Origin: CAZCDS01 sp964497585
Lineage (GTDB): Bacteria; Desulfobacterota; Desulfomonilia; Desulfomonilales; Desulfomonilaceae
Reading direction: 5' to 3'
Assembly (NCBI GenBank): GCA_964497585.1
Contig: CAZCDS010000024.1
Coordinates: 1-64,000, forward strand
DNA length: 64,000 nucleotides
A program made the position numbers and the translations under genes. Positions within the stretch are counted from its first letter, which is position 1. Each line of letters starts with the position of its first letter. Shown one piece after another: positions 46,504 through 55,333 of the stretch. The notes beneath the pieces are model-generated. The model saw only the letters and a list, made by a program, of their open reading frames with translations. It had not been told where the DNA came from and did no database searches.

Positions 46504-47330
46504 GCGACGCGAGGATTTTCTATGAGGTTACCGGAGAGGGGCGGCCCTTGGTTCTCCTCCACGGTGCCTGGGCTTCCTGTCAATGGTGGAAGTGGCAGGC
46601 GCCCGCGTTATCGGAGCGGTATCGGGTCTTCGCGGTGGACGTGCGCGGCCACGGCAGGTCAACTCCTCTCGAGAAGGTCTACTCGGTACCGGGGTTCAGC
46701 GCAGATCTTGAGGCCTTCTGCCAAAGCGTTCCCCTCGACGAAGCAGTCGTTATCGGCTGGTCCATGGGGGGGCTCATCGCCATACAGCATTGTCTCGATC
46801 ATCCGTCGAGAGTGCGGGCCCTCGTGTTGATCGGTACAAGAGGCCAGAGAAGCCCTTCAATGAAGCTCCGCATAGTTCAGGATTACGTTCGATCTCTGCT
46901 CGATCTGCTCATGACCTTTGCCGCGCCGAGGAAATTCGATCGAACAGGGTCGGCCGCGAATGTGGGACACCGCACCTGGATCGAACGGGAGGCGCGGCGA
47001 ATGCTTGCCCGGGACGCCCCATCCGAGGTCATCGAGTGGGTCACGAACGAATTGGCCGCAGTGCCCACGAAAGCGTACTTCGAGGTCGCACGAAGCATCT
47101 GGAATTGGGATGCGGAGGATCGTCTTCGGGAAATCGATGCTCCAACGCTGATCATCGTAGGTGAGAATGATGTGGCGACTCCTCCTCGTTTTTCCCAGGT
47201 GCTCCACGAGGAGATACCCGATTCAAGGCTCGTTGTGGTCAGGGGCGCAAGCCACTACGTTGCGATGGAGCAGTCTGGCTTGGTAAATTCCGAGATCGTA
47301 CGATTCCTGGAAGAAGTGGGATACGGCTAA
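46485..47330 (+). CDS. Alpha/beta hydrolase
   Basis: This 281-residue protein has the complete catalytic set: an oxyanion HGAW segment, the nucleophile Ser in GWSMGG (about residue 93), Asp in VGENDVATP and His in GASHYVAM. It belongs to the broad esterase/lyase/dehalogenase-like family and the substrate is not inferable. It starts inside the upstream family-A gene (19-base overlap), so the two are translationally coupled and probably act together. It is convergent with the GNAT-like gene. Confidence 0.88.
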   Translation: MPFVELSDARIFYEVTGEGRPLVLLHGAWASCQWWKWQAPALSERYRVFAVDVRGHGRSTPLEKVYSVPGFSADLEAFCQSVPLDEAVVIGWSMGGLIAIQHCLDHPSRVRALVLIGTRGQRSPSMKLRIVQDYVRSLLDLLMTFAAPRKFDRTGSAANVGHRTWIEREARRMLARDAPSEVIEWVTNELAAVPTKAYFEVARSIWNWDAEDRLREIDAPTLIIVGENDVATPPRFSQVLHEEIPDSRLVVVRGASHYVAMEQSGLVNSEIVRFLEEVGYG

Positions 47331-47361
47331 GGCTCAGGGTGCAGTTCGCACTGGGCTGCTT

Positions 47362-48183
47362 TCACAGCTTGCTGAGGAGCTTGCCGATGTCCGTCGGCCC
47401 GGTGCGAACCACTGTGGAGGCATAGGACAGAAAGGGAACCGCTCCCCATTTCTCTTTGAAGCGTCGCACCCCGGCGTGCAAACCGAGTCCGAGGTTCAGG
47501 GCCTTCTTGCCCGAATCAACCGCGCGTCGGATCATCTCATGGAGGAGCAAGTCCGACGCTCCCGGTACGTCAACTTCTTGCGATCGAAAATTGAAGAGGT
47601 AGAAGCCGTAATCGGCTGATCCAAGATCCAGAACGCTGAAAGCTGCGAGGCGATTTCCCCTGCGTGCTTCCAGGAGCAGAGCCGAGTCGGATTGTTCGAC
47701 GTACCCGGGAAATTTTTTGAAAAGCGTTTCCTGCTCCTTCGTCAGGGCTCTTGCTGAAAGGAAGGCCCGGACCATTCTCTTATGCTCTTTGCCGAAATTC
47801 CCCTCCGAGACGCCCACTTCTCGGCGTGCTCGCCGGACCATGTACGCCACAGCGGACGGCAGTTGGACCAGTGGCAGTGCTAAGCGGTAGTACTGGTCCT
47901 GCTGGTGGTCTTCCGAGCCACGATCAAGCCAGATCTTCGGTGCGATGATAGCCGCGGACGCAGGACGGAAGCGGTCGCACGCTGACGTGTAAGCCTCCTG
48001 CGGGTCAACCTCGGTATTTCCCAGCGGATAGCCGACGAATATTAGAAGGCCTCCCCCGAAGAAACAGAGATACCGATCAACGAGGAAGGGTTCCGCGGCA
48101 GAGATGGCCCTCACGTAATCGGGGAGGTGTTCGGGAATATAGGCGTGATGAAAAACGAAGGAACGCTCGTGATGATTCAGCAT
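47362..48183 (-). CDS. GNAT/FemAB-like acyltransferase, copy 1
   Basis: This 273-residue protein resembles the GNAT-fold C-terminal domain of lysylphosphatidylglycerol synthase/FemAB-type proteins: an EPFLVDRYLCFF start, FVGYPLG, AAFSVLDLGS and the acyl-CoA-type end LNLGLGLHAGVRRFKEKWG. It is clearly paralogous to the gene at 52597. It starts eight bases after copy B of the 200-aa family, in a three-gene operon (49419 to 47362). The likely chemistry is transfer of an acyl or aminoacyl group to a small molecule or lipid (inference). Confidence 0.75.
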   Translation of the reverse strand: MLNHHERSFVFHHAYIPEHLPDYVRAISAAEPFLVDRYLCFFGGGLLIFVGYPLGNTEVDPQEAYTSACDRFRPASAAIIAPKIWLDRGSEDHQQDQYYRLALPLVQLPSAVAYMVRRARREVGVSEGNFGKEHKRMVRAFLSARALTKEQETLFKKFPGYVEQSDSALLLEARRGNRLAAFSVLDLGSADYGFYLFNFRSQEVDVPGASDLLLHEMIRRAVDSGKKALNLGLGLHAGVRRFKEKWGAVPFLSYASTVVRTGPTDIGKLLSKL

Positions 48184-48190
48184 CAGACGC

Positions 48191-48817
48191 TCAGCCGCTT
48201 TCGCCGAAGATCCGTTCCACCGAGGCCATCCTCAGGCTGTCGATTTTCTCCTCGATTCGTTGGACGAACTGAGGGTCGCCACGGGATCCCACGGTCTTGA
48301 GAGCGGAAATGTTTACCTCTCGTTCCGCCTGCTTGAGCTGCTCGAGGAAGCTCACGTACAGGTCTCGCGTGCGGTACGAATGGATGACAAGGGTGCCGTA
48401 ATCCCGGCCCTCGGCAGCGAGGAGCTTGGCATAGTGATCGACGAGCAAGTCCATTTCGACGAGCTGCTTCTGGCGAATCTCTTCAGAGTAAATCGACTCA
48501 TCCACCGTTGAGAGGAGCTTTCGGGTCTTCTCTTCGACCAGGGCGATGGCTTCACTCTTGCCGCGGCCGCTCTTGAGCGAGCCAAGGGCCGCCTTCAGCG
48601 CGAGATCCTTTGTATAGAGGACATTCTGTATGAAGATCTCTCGATCCGTCTTGCGTCTCGCGAAATTGAAGATGAGCAGGAACGGCATGAGCACTTCCCA
48701 CACGGATACCGGACGGGCCTGCCGTAGGGAAGTTGCGAGTGCTCCTGCCCACGAACGCTCGTGCGCGATGATGCACTTGTATTTCGTATCATATTGTTTT
48801 GGCGAGGCCCGGCTCAT
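48191..48817 (-). CDS. Uncharacterised ~200-aa family protein, copy B
   Basis: This 208-residue protein is homologous to copies A and C. It has an N-terminal hydrophobic or amphipathic segment VSVWEVLMPFLLIFNFARRK (about 37-57), NVLYTKDLALKAA, and the core EEIRQKQLVEMDLLVDHYAK. The segment may dock the protein on the membrane. The start ATG overlaps the stop of copy C (ATGA), so B and C are coupled and may form a heteromer (inference). Function unknown. Confidence 0.78.
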   Translation of the reverse strand: MSRASPKQYDTKYKCIIAHERSWAGALATSLRQARPVSVWEVLMPFLLIFNFARRKTDREIFIQNVLYTKDLALKAALGSLKSGRGKSEAIALVEEKTRKLLSTVDESIYSEEIRQKQLVEMDLLVDHYAKLLAAEGRDYGTLVIHSYRTRDLYVSFLEQLKQAEREVNISALKTVGSRGDPQFVQRIEEKIDSLRMASVERIFGESG

Positions 48818-49419
48818 CTCTGCTCGTCGTCCACGAGAAAGACTCCTTCCGCTTCGTCTTCCCTCAGCTCATCCGCGAGCATTTCCTGGTCGCGAATACG
48901 TGCCCGCGCGGACTCGGGCAGTCGGGGCTGCGCCAGCACAATCTCGTCGACTTCCTTCTCCAAGGCGGCAAGCATCTCAAGATATTCCGCATAGCTGCGG
49001 TGATCTCCATAGGCCGCCCTCACCAGTCCGCTGTGACTTTTTCCTTCTACCTGCATGAGTTTCACGAAGTGATCGCTCAAGAGAATCACCAGCTCCGAGA
49101 GCTTCCCGTGAAGCGCCTCGTCTTTCAGGCCACGTTTCCCAGCCCAGTCCCGGATTCGGTCGGTTATGTGGGTAAGCGTCTCAGCTCTCTCGGTCCCCTG
49201 AGCTCTTTGCCGGGCGGCCTCTGCCGCGAGCCTACGCGGAAACATGAAGTACTCGGAGAACTCTCTGAGTTCCTTCTGTCGCCTCAGGAAATCGAAGATA
49301 AACATTCCGGGAATCAACTGAGACCAGACCTTCACCGGTCTTTTGACGATCGACCTGAGGACGACCCGTCTGGCGAAGGACTCCTCCTCGGCCAGTATGA
49401 GATTGATCTTGTCGGTCAT
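48814..49419 (-). CDS. Uncharacterised ~200-aa family protein, copy C
   Basis: This 201-residue protein is the first gene of the C-B-GNAT operon. It has an N-terminal EEESFARRVVL followed by the hydrophobic KVWSQLIPGMFIFDFLRR (about 29-46), FMFPRRLAAEAA, the core KLSELVILLSDHFVKL and a Glu/Asp-rich C-terminus. It is more divergent than A and B. The pairwise resemblance between copies is directly visible in the hydrophobic segment and the 'LxDHYxxLL...G' block. Function unknown. Confidence 0.78.
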   Translation of the reverse strand: MTDKINLILAEEESFARRVVLRSIVKRPVKVWSQLIPGMFIFDFLRRQKELREFSEYFMFPRRLAAEAARQRAQGTERAETLTHITDRIRDWAGKRGLKDEALHGKLSELVILLSDHFVKLMQVEGKSHSGLVRAAYGDHRSYAEYLEMLAALEKEVDEIVLAQPRLPESARARIRDQEMLADELREDEAEGVFLVDDEQR

Positions 49420-49539
49420 GCCCCATTCCTTGCGGAAATAATACTCGTGGCACGAGGCTCAGTCAATCCGGGGTTGAGGTCGGGAGGAGAGGAAAAGGGA
49501 GGAAATTCAATGCCCGAATTTCCTCCCGAGCGAGCGATC

Positions 49540-50865
49540 TTAGTCAGGCAGGATCGCCGGGGTGAAGAAGGTCCCTGACCAGAGTATCCAGACGATAAAC
49601 AGAGTCCAAAAGGCATTTGCCGTCTGAGCGAGCCAGTACGCGACCGCGGGCCTACCTCCACCCACGGAAACAAGCTCCTTGAAGTTGGTTTCCAGTCCGA
49701 TGGCGACGAAGCAGAAGGTGAAGAACCAGCTCCTGTAGGACTTGCAAAGCTTCCCAATTCCCTTTGCCGCCTTGTGACCCATGCTCGGCTCTACAAGAAA
49801 CGAGACCACCAGCGACGCCACAATGAAGCCGACGACGAACTTGGGAAAGCGGTACCAGACCTCCATGACTGACGGCCTCTCAGCCGTGGGGTCCTCTCTG
49901 CGTTCCAGCGAAATGGTAGCCCACAAGGCCATCAAGAAGGCGACGATACCGATCAAGACGTTTTGGGCCATCTTGACCATGGCTGCGGCGTTGACGGCGG
50001 CTTTGCCGCCGATTACCTCTCCGGCGGCAATCACCGCGCCGGTATTGTCGATGACTCCGCCGACCCACGCTCCGGCCATGTTGTTCGGGAGCGCCATCCA
50101 AATCGCTATGGGCGGCATGATAAGGATCAGGATCACCGCACAGACAAGCACCCACGCCACCATGTAACTGACTTCCTTGGGGTCGCCCTGTATGGCTCCG
50201 CCCGCGGCGATGGTTGCGGAGACGCCGCAGATGGAGTTGGCCGTCGCGATGATCGCGCTGAATCGCTCGGTTACCCCGAACTTCCTACAGATCCAATAGG
50301 TCATGAACCAGACCGTGGTCGCCACGAGGAGGGCCTGGGCCACACCGAGCGCGCCGGCCTTGACCACCACGGAGAACATGATCGTCGCGCCCATACAGAC
50401 GAGCCCGATCTTGACGAAGAACTCAGTCTGTCCCGCGGACTTGAGGATTTCCGGCACCCTAAAGATGTTGCTGATGATCAATCCGATGACCAGGGCAAAG
50501 AGTACGTACGATATTCCCCACTTGTGCACGAACGCCTGTTTGGCAATGACCATCGAAATGAACGAAATGATGAAGATCACGACGAATCCGGGAATGTACC
50601 GCTTGAGGTCGAACTTCATGAAGATCCCGGCGATGAATGTGAGTATCAAGCAGGTGAGGAAGAAGACAATGGTAACCCAGGTGGTAGTCGCAGCCCCCTT
50701 GGGGAACGCCGCACCAAGGCCGGTCCAACTGGCAATCTTCGGCGCGTGCGGCAACAGACCGATGATTGCAAGGAATAGGATGAACCAGCCGATCCAGCAA
50801 GACCACCAGTCCTCGCTTGTCCACAAGCTCGACCAGTATGATTGCTGCTCATTGCCGTTGCTCAT
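49540..50865 (-). CDS. YeiH/UPF0324-family membrane permease
   Basis: This 441-residue inner-membrane protein has about eleven hydrophobic segments and the family block ATANSICGVSATIAAGGAIQ. The family is annotated as putative sulfate exporters on thin evidence. In an anaerobe a sulfur oxyanion or organosulfur role would make sense (inference). Very strong ribosome site (AAAGGAGG). It is transcribed in the same direction as the C-B-GNAT operon, ending 120 bases before it. Confidence 0.88.
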   Translation of the reverse strand: MSNGNEQQSYWSSLWTSEDWWSCWIGWFILFLAIIGLLPHAPKIASWTGLGAAFPKGAATTTWVTIVFFLTCLILTFIAGIFMKFDLKRYIPGFVVIFIISFISMVIAKQAFVHKWGISYVLFALVIGLIISNIFRVPEILKSAGQTEFFVKIGLVCMGATIMFSVVVKAGALGVAQALLVATTVWFMTYWICRKFGVTERFSAIIATANSICGVSATIAAGGAIQGDPKEVSYMVAWVLVCAVILILIMPPIAIWMALPNNMAGAWVGGVIDNTGAVIAAGEVIGGKAAVNAAAMVKMAQNVLIGIVAFLMALWATISLERREDPTAERPSVMEVWYRFPKFVVGFIVASLVVSFLVEPSMGHKAAKGIGKLCKSYRSWFFTFCFVAIGLETNFKELVSVGGGRPAVAYWLAQTANAFWTLFIVWILWSGTFFTPAILPD

Positions 50866-51496
50866 AGGATCCGCCTCCTTTCGGTTTAATCAAATGAACG
50901 TTCATGAAACGGGGATGATTGATGACCGAGAAACTGGATCGAATCGGTAAACATAGCATCATGATCGCATAGAGTGAGAGGAGAAGAGTCCTTGGGCTGC
51001 ATCCCCCTTGTGTTCCCGGTACGCCGCCCGAGAGACCTGACCCACCCTGTTGACGAAGGTTTGCGAGAATCCCACCCACCACCATCATGCTACAGTTTCT
51101 CGGGAGATTTCAAGTTAATTATTCTTGTGACGAACTTCGGGAAGAACGGTGCCGCTTGATCGATTTTTCAGGTGTCTCCGTCGCTTCGACCGTGGTAGCG
51201 GAAAAGGTCGCGGGTATGCCTGACCAAAACGCTTTAGGTCGAGGCATCCTCTTTACTCCGGTCATCAGGACTGTTATCATGACGCGCTATCCTGGGCCGT
51301 AGCCAGACGGCCCCATACTCACGGCACATTCCGGGTCTGCCAAGGCAGACAAACATCCGCACCGATTGAACGCGTCGGTCCCCTGGGTGAGCGGATCGGC
51401 GTGGGGGGGACCAAAGGGCCTCCACAATCGGGCGGGAGGTCGGATGGTACGCCCCTACTGCGGGATCATACGCCGGAGCAGTGGTGAAAGGAGATT
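50866..51496. other. Divergent intergenic region
   Basis: About 630 bases separate the YeiH and antiporter genes, so both promoters should be here. Apart from the palindrome at 50894-50905 I recognise nothing definite. Confidence 0.4.
50894..50905. promoter_or_regulatory. Palindromic operator candidate
   Basis: A perfect 12-bp palindrome ATGAACGTTCAT lies 29 bases upstream of the YeiH-type gene start. Its shape is like TetR-family operators. No regulator gene is adjacent. Confidence 0.35.
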
Positions 51497-52486
51497 ATGC
51501 TCATGGCTCTTTATGTCGTCCTTTGCCTCGTCGGATTCGTGATGCTCTATTTCGGAGCCGAATGGCTGGTCAAGGGATCATCCAGTCTGGCAAAAAGCCT
51601 CGGCGTAACGCCCGTGGTCATCGGCCTGACCGTCGTCGCGTTCGGCACGTCCGCACCGGAGTTTGTGGTGAGTTTGATCTCTTCCATCCAGGGAAAGAGC
51701 ATGATCGCCGTGGGGAACGTCGTTGGGAGCAACATCTGCAATATTGCTCTCGTTCTCGGGCTTGCCGCGCTCTTCCAGCCGATCAAGGCCCATAGGTCCG
51801 TGGTGAAGAGGGATATTCCGATCATGCTGGGCGTATCGTTGTTCCTGCTCATCCTGTCGCTGGACTCAAAACTCGGGAGGATTGAGGGAGCAATCCTCTT
51901 CGGAGGGATCATTCTGTACACGCTGTTCAACTACTCCGTGGCTCTAAAAGAGTCCCGAGAGGGAAGTGGCGAAGCCGAGGTCATTGCCGACCTCGGCCTC
52001 GAAGAGGTCGAGTACGTCGAGTCGAGAAGGCGTCAAGTAGTCCTCATCGTAGTCGGCATTGTCGGTGTGGTATTCGGCGCTCAGATCGTGGTTGACGCTG
52101 CGGTCGAGATCATGAAAATGCTCGGAGTAGACGAGAAGTTCATCGGCCTGACCATCGTTGCATTCGGGACGTCGCTTCCGGAACTGGCCACATCCGTGGT
52201 CGCGGCCATCCGAAAGGAACTCGATATCAGCATCGGCAATCTCGTCGGAAGCAACGTCTTCAATATTTTGAGCGTACTCGGCATGGCCGCGCTGGTAAGA
52301 CCGATCCCGATTCCCGGGGGATTCTTCGAAAGCGGATTGGTATTTGATTACCTGGTAATGCTCTTCACCAGCTTTCTACCGTGGCTCATGATGCGAAAGA
52401 CCAACACAGTCGCACGGTGGCATGGGGCAGTTCTCCTTGGCTGTTACGTTGGGTATATCTGTTACCTGGTAGCGAAGATCCAATGA
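51497..52486 (+). CDS. Calcium/sodium antiporter (CaCA family, YrbG-like)
   Basis: This 329-residue membrane protein has about ten hydrophobic segments and the two inverted alpha repeats that define the family: GTSAPEFVVS with GNVVGSNICN, and GTSLPELATS with GNLVGSNVFN. The acidic residue of each GTSxPE motif binds the cation. Ribosome site GGAG just upstream of the first ATG. Confidence 0.93.
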   Translation: MLMALYVVLCLVGFVMLYFGAEWLVKGSSSLAKSLGVTPVVIGLTVVAFGTSAPEFVVSLISSIQGKSMIAVGNVVGSNICNIALVLGLAALFQPIKAHRSVVKRDIPIMLGVSLFLLILSLDSKLGRIEGAILFGGIILYTLFNYSVALKESREGSGEAEVIADLGLEEVEYVESRRRQVVLIVVGIVGVVFGAQIVVDAAVEIMKMLGVDEKFIGLTIVAFGTSLPELATSVVAAIRKELDISIGNLVGSNVFNILSVLGMAALVRPIPIPGGFFESGLVFDYLVMLFTSFLPWLMMRKTNTVARWHGAVLLGCYVGYICYLVAKIQ

Positions 52487-52596
52487 CGTCCGGCGCTGCA
52501 GGGATCTGTTTCCGGTCCGGGGCGTGTCACGGTTAGGGGCATGGCGACCTGTAATCAGTCCTAGCCGAATGTCAGCTCGTCGGCGGAGCTGTCGCG

Positions 52597-53448
52597 ATGA
52601 CAACGTTCGAACAAGAAACGCACATCCTCACGCGGGGGTACGTGCCGGAACACAGCGTTCGCTTGATGTCCCGTGTGTCGGGAGGCGAGCCGTTCATCCT
52701 TGACGGCTGCCTCTGTTTGAAAAGGAAGAACTGGCTTGTCTTCGTCGGCTACCCGATTGATCGCGAGTTCCGGTCGGATCTCCTGGAGGAGACGCTTGCC
52801 AAGATTAAGGGGGAGTTTCGGCCGGCATGTATTTCACTCATCGCGCCTGAATTGCCCATCTCGATCGCTCACGCGTGCCGGGAACGCGAGAGCGATTTCT
52901 ACTATACGCTCGATCTGCACAGGACCGGGGTGCGGAGTGGACTAAAACGAGCTGTTGACAAGGCTCGCAAGGATCTCTCGATTGAACGGGCCGCGGGGCT
53001 CACAGACGCGCACGAGGGGCTTATTCGGGAATTTGAGTCGAGGGTGGATTTGCCGCCACGCGTGAAGAGACTGTTCCGCAGGATGCCCGATTATGTGGGG
53101 CAAGAGGAAGGCGGTATCGTGTTGAACGCTTGGGATGCCGGTGGGAGACTGACTGCGTTCTACGTACTGGACGTAGCGCCGGAGCGCTTCGCTTCGTACG
53201 TGATCGGTGCCCACTCCAAGATTAACTACGTAAAGGGCGCGTCGGACGCCCTCTTCTTCGAGATGATGAGTACGGCCCAGGTGTGGGGCAAGGATTATCT
53301 TCATCTGGGCCTCGGGGTGAATCGGGGGATACGACAATTCAAAAGAAAGTGGGGCGGGCAACCCACCATTCCGTGCGAAATGTGTGAACTGGTTCTGAGG
53401 GAATCTTCGATTATTGAGTCAGTGCTCGACTATGTGGGCGACAGGTGA
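52597..53448 (+). CDS. GNAT/FemAB-like acyltransferase, copy 2
   Basis: This 283-residue protein is paralogous to the gene at 47362: both have a YxPEH start, EPFxxD...L, FVGYP, and the end block LGLGVNRGIRQFKRKWG. The central part is rich in basic residues (LKRAVDKARKDLS). Same GNAT-like fold and unknown substrate. It is followed after 27 bases by the TraB-family gene and probably co-transcribed. A GGAG precedes the ATG. Confidence 0.75.
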   Translation: MTTFEQETHILTRGYVPEHSVRLMSRVSGGEPFILDGCLCLKRKNWLVFVGYPIDREFRSDLLEETLAKIKGEFRPACISLIAPELPISIAHACRERESDFYYTLDLHRTGVRSGLKRAVDKARKDLSIERAAGLTDAHEGLIREFESRVDLPPRVKRLFRRMPDYVGQEEGGIVLNAWDAGGRLTAFYVLDVAPERFASYVIGAHSKINYVKGASDALFFEMMSTAQVWGKDYLHLGLGVNRGIRQFKRKWGGQPTIPCEMCELVLRESSIIESVLDYVGDR

Positions 53449-53475
53449 GGGCAGGGAAGGGAATACGGCCGCGAC

Positions 53476-54309
53476 ATGTTCTTCGGAAAACTAAGGGAAA
53501 AGGAGCTGAGGACGATCTTGCGGGCCGACGGTCACGGCAAGAGGTCGTTCCTCGTCGGCACGGCCCATTTCTTTCCGTACAGCTTCCGAGAGTCTTTCGT
53601 ACGGCTTTTCCGTGATGCCGAAACCGTTCTCTTTGAAGGTCCCCTTGATGAAGAGAATATGGCAGCAGTGGTGCGCGCGGGATCGGGGGAATCCGACTCG
53701 CCCCATCTCTTCGACGCGCTGGACAGAGCTACGATTGCCAGAATAACCGATGCCATAGCACCGGTATGTAAGGACAGGCAGGCGCTGCTCCTCTTTGATA
53801 TTCTGTCTCCCCGGGTGGAGAATCCTGCCTACGCCATGGTGAAGGGAATGCGTCCGTGGCTGGCCTTTTTCACCTTATTCTCCAGGTTCCTGCAGAAGAA
53901 AGGGTGGAAGCACTCCGTTGATATGGAGGCCTACCGGATTGCCACAGAAATGGGCAAGCACATTGTTTTCCTCGAGTCAATAGAAGAACAGATCGCGGTG
54001 CTCGAGTCGTTGGACCACGACCGGATCATCGATTTCCTGAGGCGGATCGAGCATTGGGACCGGTACACCGACCGGTACGCGGACTGGTACCTGGCCGGAG
54101 ATCTTGAGAAGATCAAGTCCAATCCGTTTGGATTTCCTACTCGTCACCCTTTGGTGATTGACCACCGCGATGAGACGCTCTGGGAAAGGCTACGACCCTT
54201 CGTGGAGCAGGGAGGGGCGGTTGCCTGCCTCGGCGCTCCTCACCTGGTCGGGGTCACCGAAATGCTGCGCAAAATGGGCTACATGGTGGAGCCGTATCGG
54301 GCAAGGTGA
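53476..54309 (+). CDS. TraB/GumN (TIKI-like) family protein
   Basis: This 277-residue protein has the family's GTAHFFP (His31) near the start, the acidic FLESIEEQ segment in the middle and GAPHLVG near the end, the three motifs thought to form a metal-dependent hydrolase site in TIKI/TraB proteins. A hydrophobic stretch (WLAFFTLFSRFL) lies in the middle. The function in bacteria is unsettled. It is paired with the GNAT-like gene. Confidence 0.78.
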   Translation: MFFGKLREKELRTILRADGHGKRSFLVGTAHFFPYSFRESFVRLFRDAETVLFEGPLDEENMAAVVRAGSGESDSPHLFDALDRATIARITDAIAPVCKDRQALLLFDILSPRVENPAYAMVKGMRPWLAFFTLFSRFLQKKGWKHSVDMEAYRIATEMGKHIVFLESIEEQIAVLESLDHDRIIDFLRRIEHWDRYTDRYADWYLAGDLEKIKSNPFGFPTRHPLVIDHRDETLWERLRPFVEQGGAVACLGAPHLVGVTEMLRKMGYMVEPYRAR

Positions 54310-54418
54310 AGACCTTGACACGAGAACCGGCGAGGAAGCAATTTTGGACTCGGAAAGAAATCAGGGCGACGGCTCCTCGACCGTGGAGCGTGTGGGTGAA
54401 TCATAAGAGGCAACCGGG

Positions 54419-54445
54419 GAGGACGTTCTGCAAAGAACCCTCCTC
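54419..54445. terminator. Hairpin between convergent genes
   Basis: GAGGA and GTTC (54419-54428) pair with GAAC and TCCTC (54435-54445) around a 6-base loop. There is no T-run on either strand. It could terminate both the TraB-side operon and the opposing ankyrin-side operon. Confidence 0.35.
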
Positions 54446-54601
54446 GAACCCATCCCCGAAAATTCTACAGTGTCGGGCCGGTAGGTCGGTCGCCTTCGTG
54501 GAACACAGGCGGTGGCCGGCCACGCGTCCTGGTATTTGGGGACGCAATTCCGCGTTGGTCTCCGGGAGCGATTTCGTCAGGTTACCCCGTCCTAGCAGCC
54601 C

Positions 54602-55333
54602 CTAGTTCCCTCCTCTTCTATGCCGCAAATACTCGGGAGCAATATCCAGGAGGTATCGAATGTCAGCCGCCAGGCCTAGCAACCGTGTGAAAAGAGACGC
54701 CGGGGTCGGTTCGTGGCTCCACGAGAGTTCGGGGGGTTCCGTTTTCGGAGGGAGCGTCATTCCGTCCGGCACTGCGACCGACAAAAGCCGTCCGGATTCC
54801 GCGATACGCATGGCTTCCCAATATGCAACGTGGAACTCTTTCGCAGTCAATCTGAACCGATAGCCGCAAACCCGCCCTAGGAAGGCGTTCAATAGGTCCG
54901 AAAGACCCAGATGGCACCAGTCCCACAATCCGGACAGAATGTTGTAGGCGTACATCATTTCTCGAACGCTTTGCCGGATGCCCCAACAGAAGTGTCGCGC
55001 TATTCCCTCTTTCTCGAGCAGGGAGAAGACGTGTTCGCTCCTCTCCTCAGTGAACTCAGTGTCTACGAATGGTTCCAGAATGAGCCCCCATACGTCAACC
55101 CGTTCAACTACGGGAACGCCAACGTCAATAGCCCACTGCTCAAATTCCGTCTCCTCCGCGGCGGGCACAAAGAGAACCTCCCCCTTGACAGTGCGGATCT
55201 CTGGAGGAGCTGCAGAGGGGATCACTTCTCGAATGGAATCCGTATCAACAGATCCGTTGGGGTATACGGAAGCAGCGCTGTACGGGTACCTTCTAAAACG
55301 TACCTGTGAATGCTGGAGTTCGACCAGAGGCAC
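54602..55333 (-). CDS. Protein of unknown function, coupled to ankyrin protein
   Basis: This 243-residue soluble protein matches no family I recognise. It is rich in Trp, Glu and Leu, with a helical middle (ARHFCWGIRQSVREMMYAYN and LWDWCHLGLSDLLNAF). It overlaps the ankyrin gene's stop by one base, which suggests translation from the same message and a role with that protein. The clean long frame and coupling support it being real. Confidence 0.6.
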   Translation of the reverse strand: MPLVELQHSQVRFRRYPYSAASVYPNGSVDTDSIREVIPSAAPPEIRTVKGEVLFVPAAEETEFEQWAIDVGVPVVERVDVWGLILEPFVDTEFTEERSEHVFSLLEKEGIARHFCWGIRQSVREMMYAYNILSGLWDWCHLGLSDLLNAFLGRVCGYRFRLTAKEFHVAYWEAMRIAESGRLLSVAVPDGMTLPPKTEPPELSWSHEPTPASLFTRLLGLAADIRYLLDIAPEYLRHRRGGN

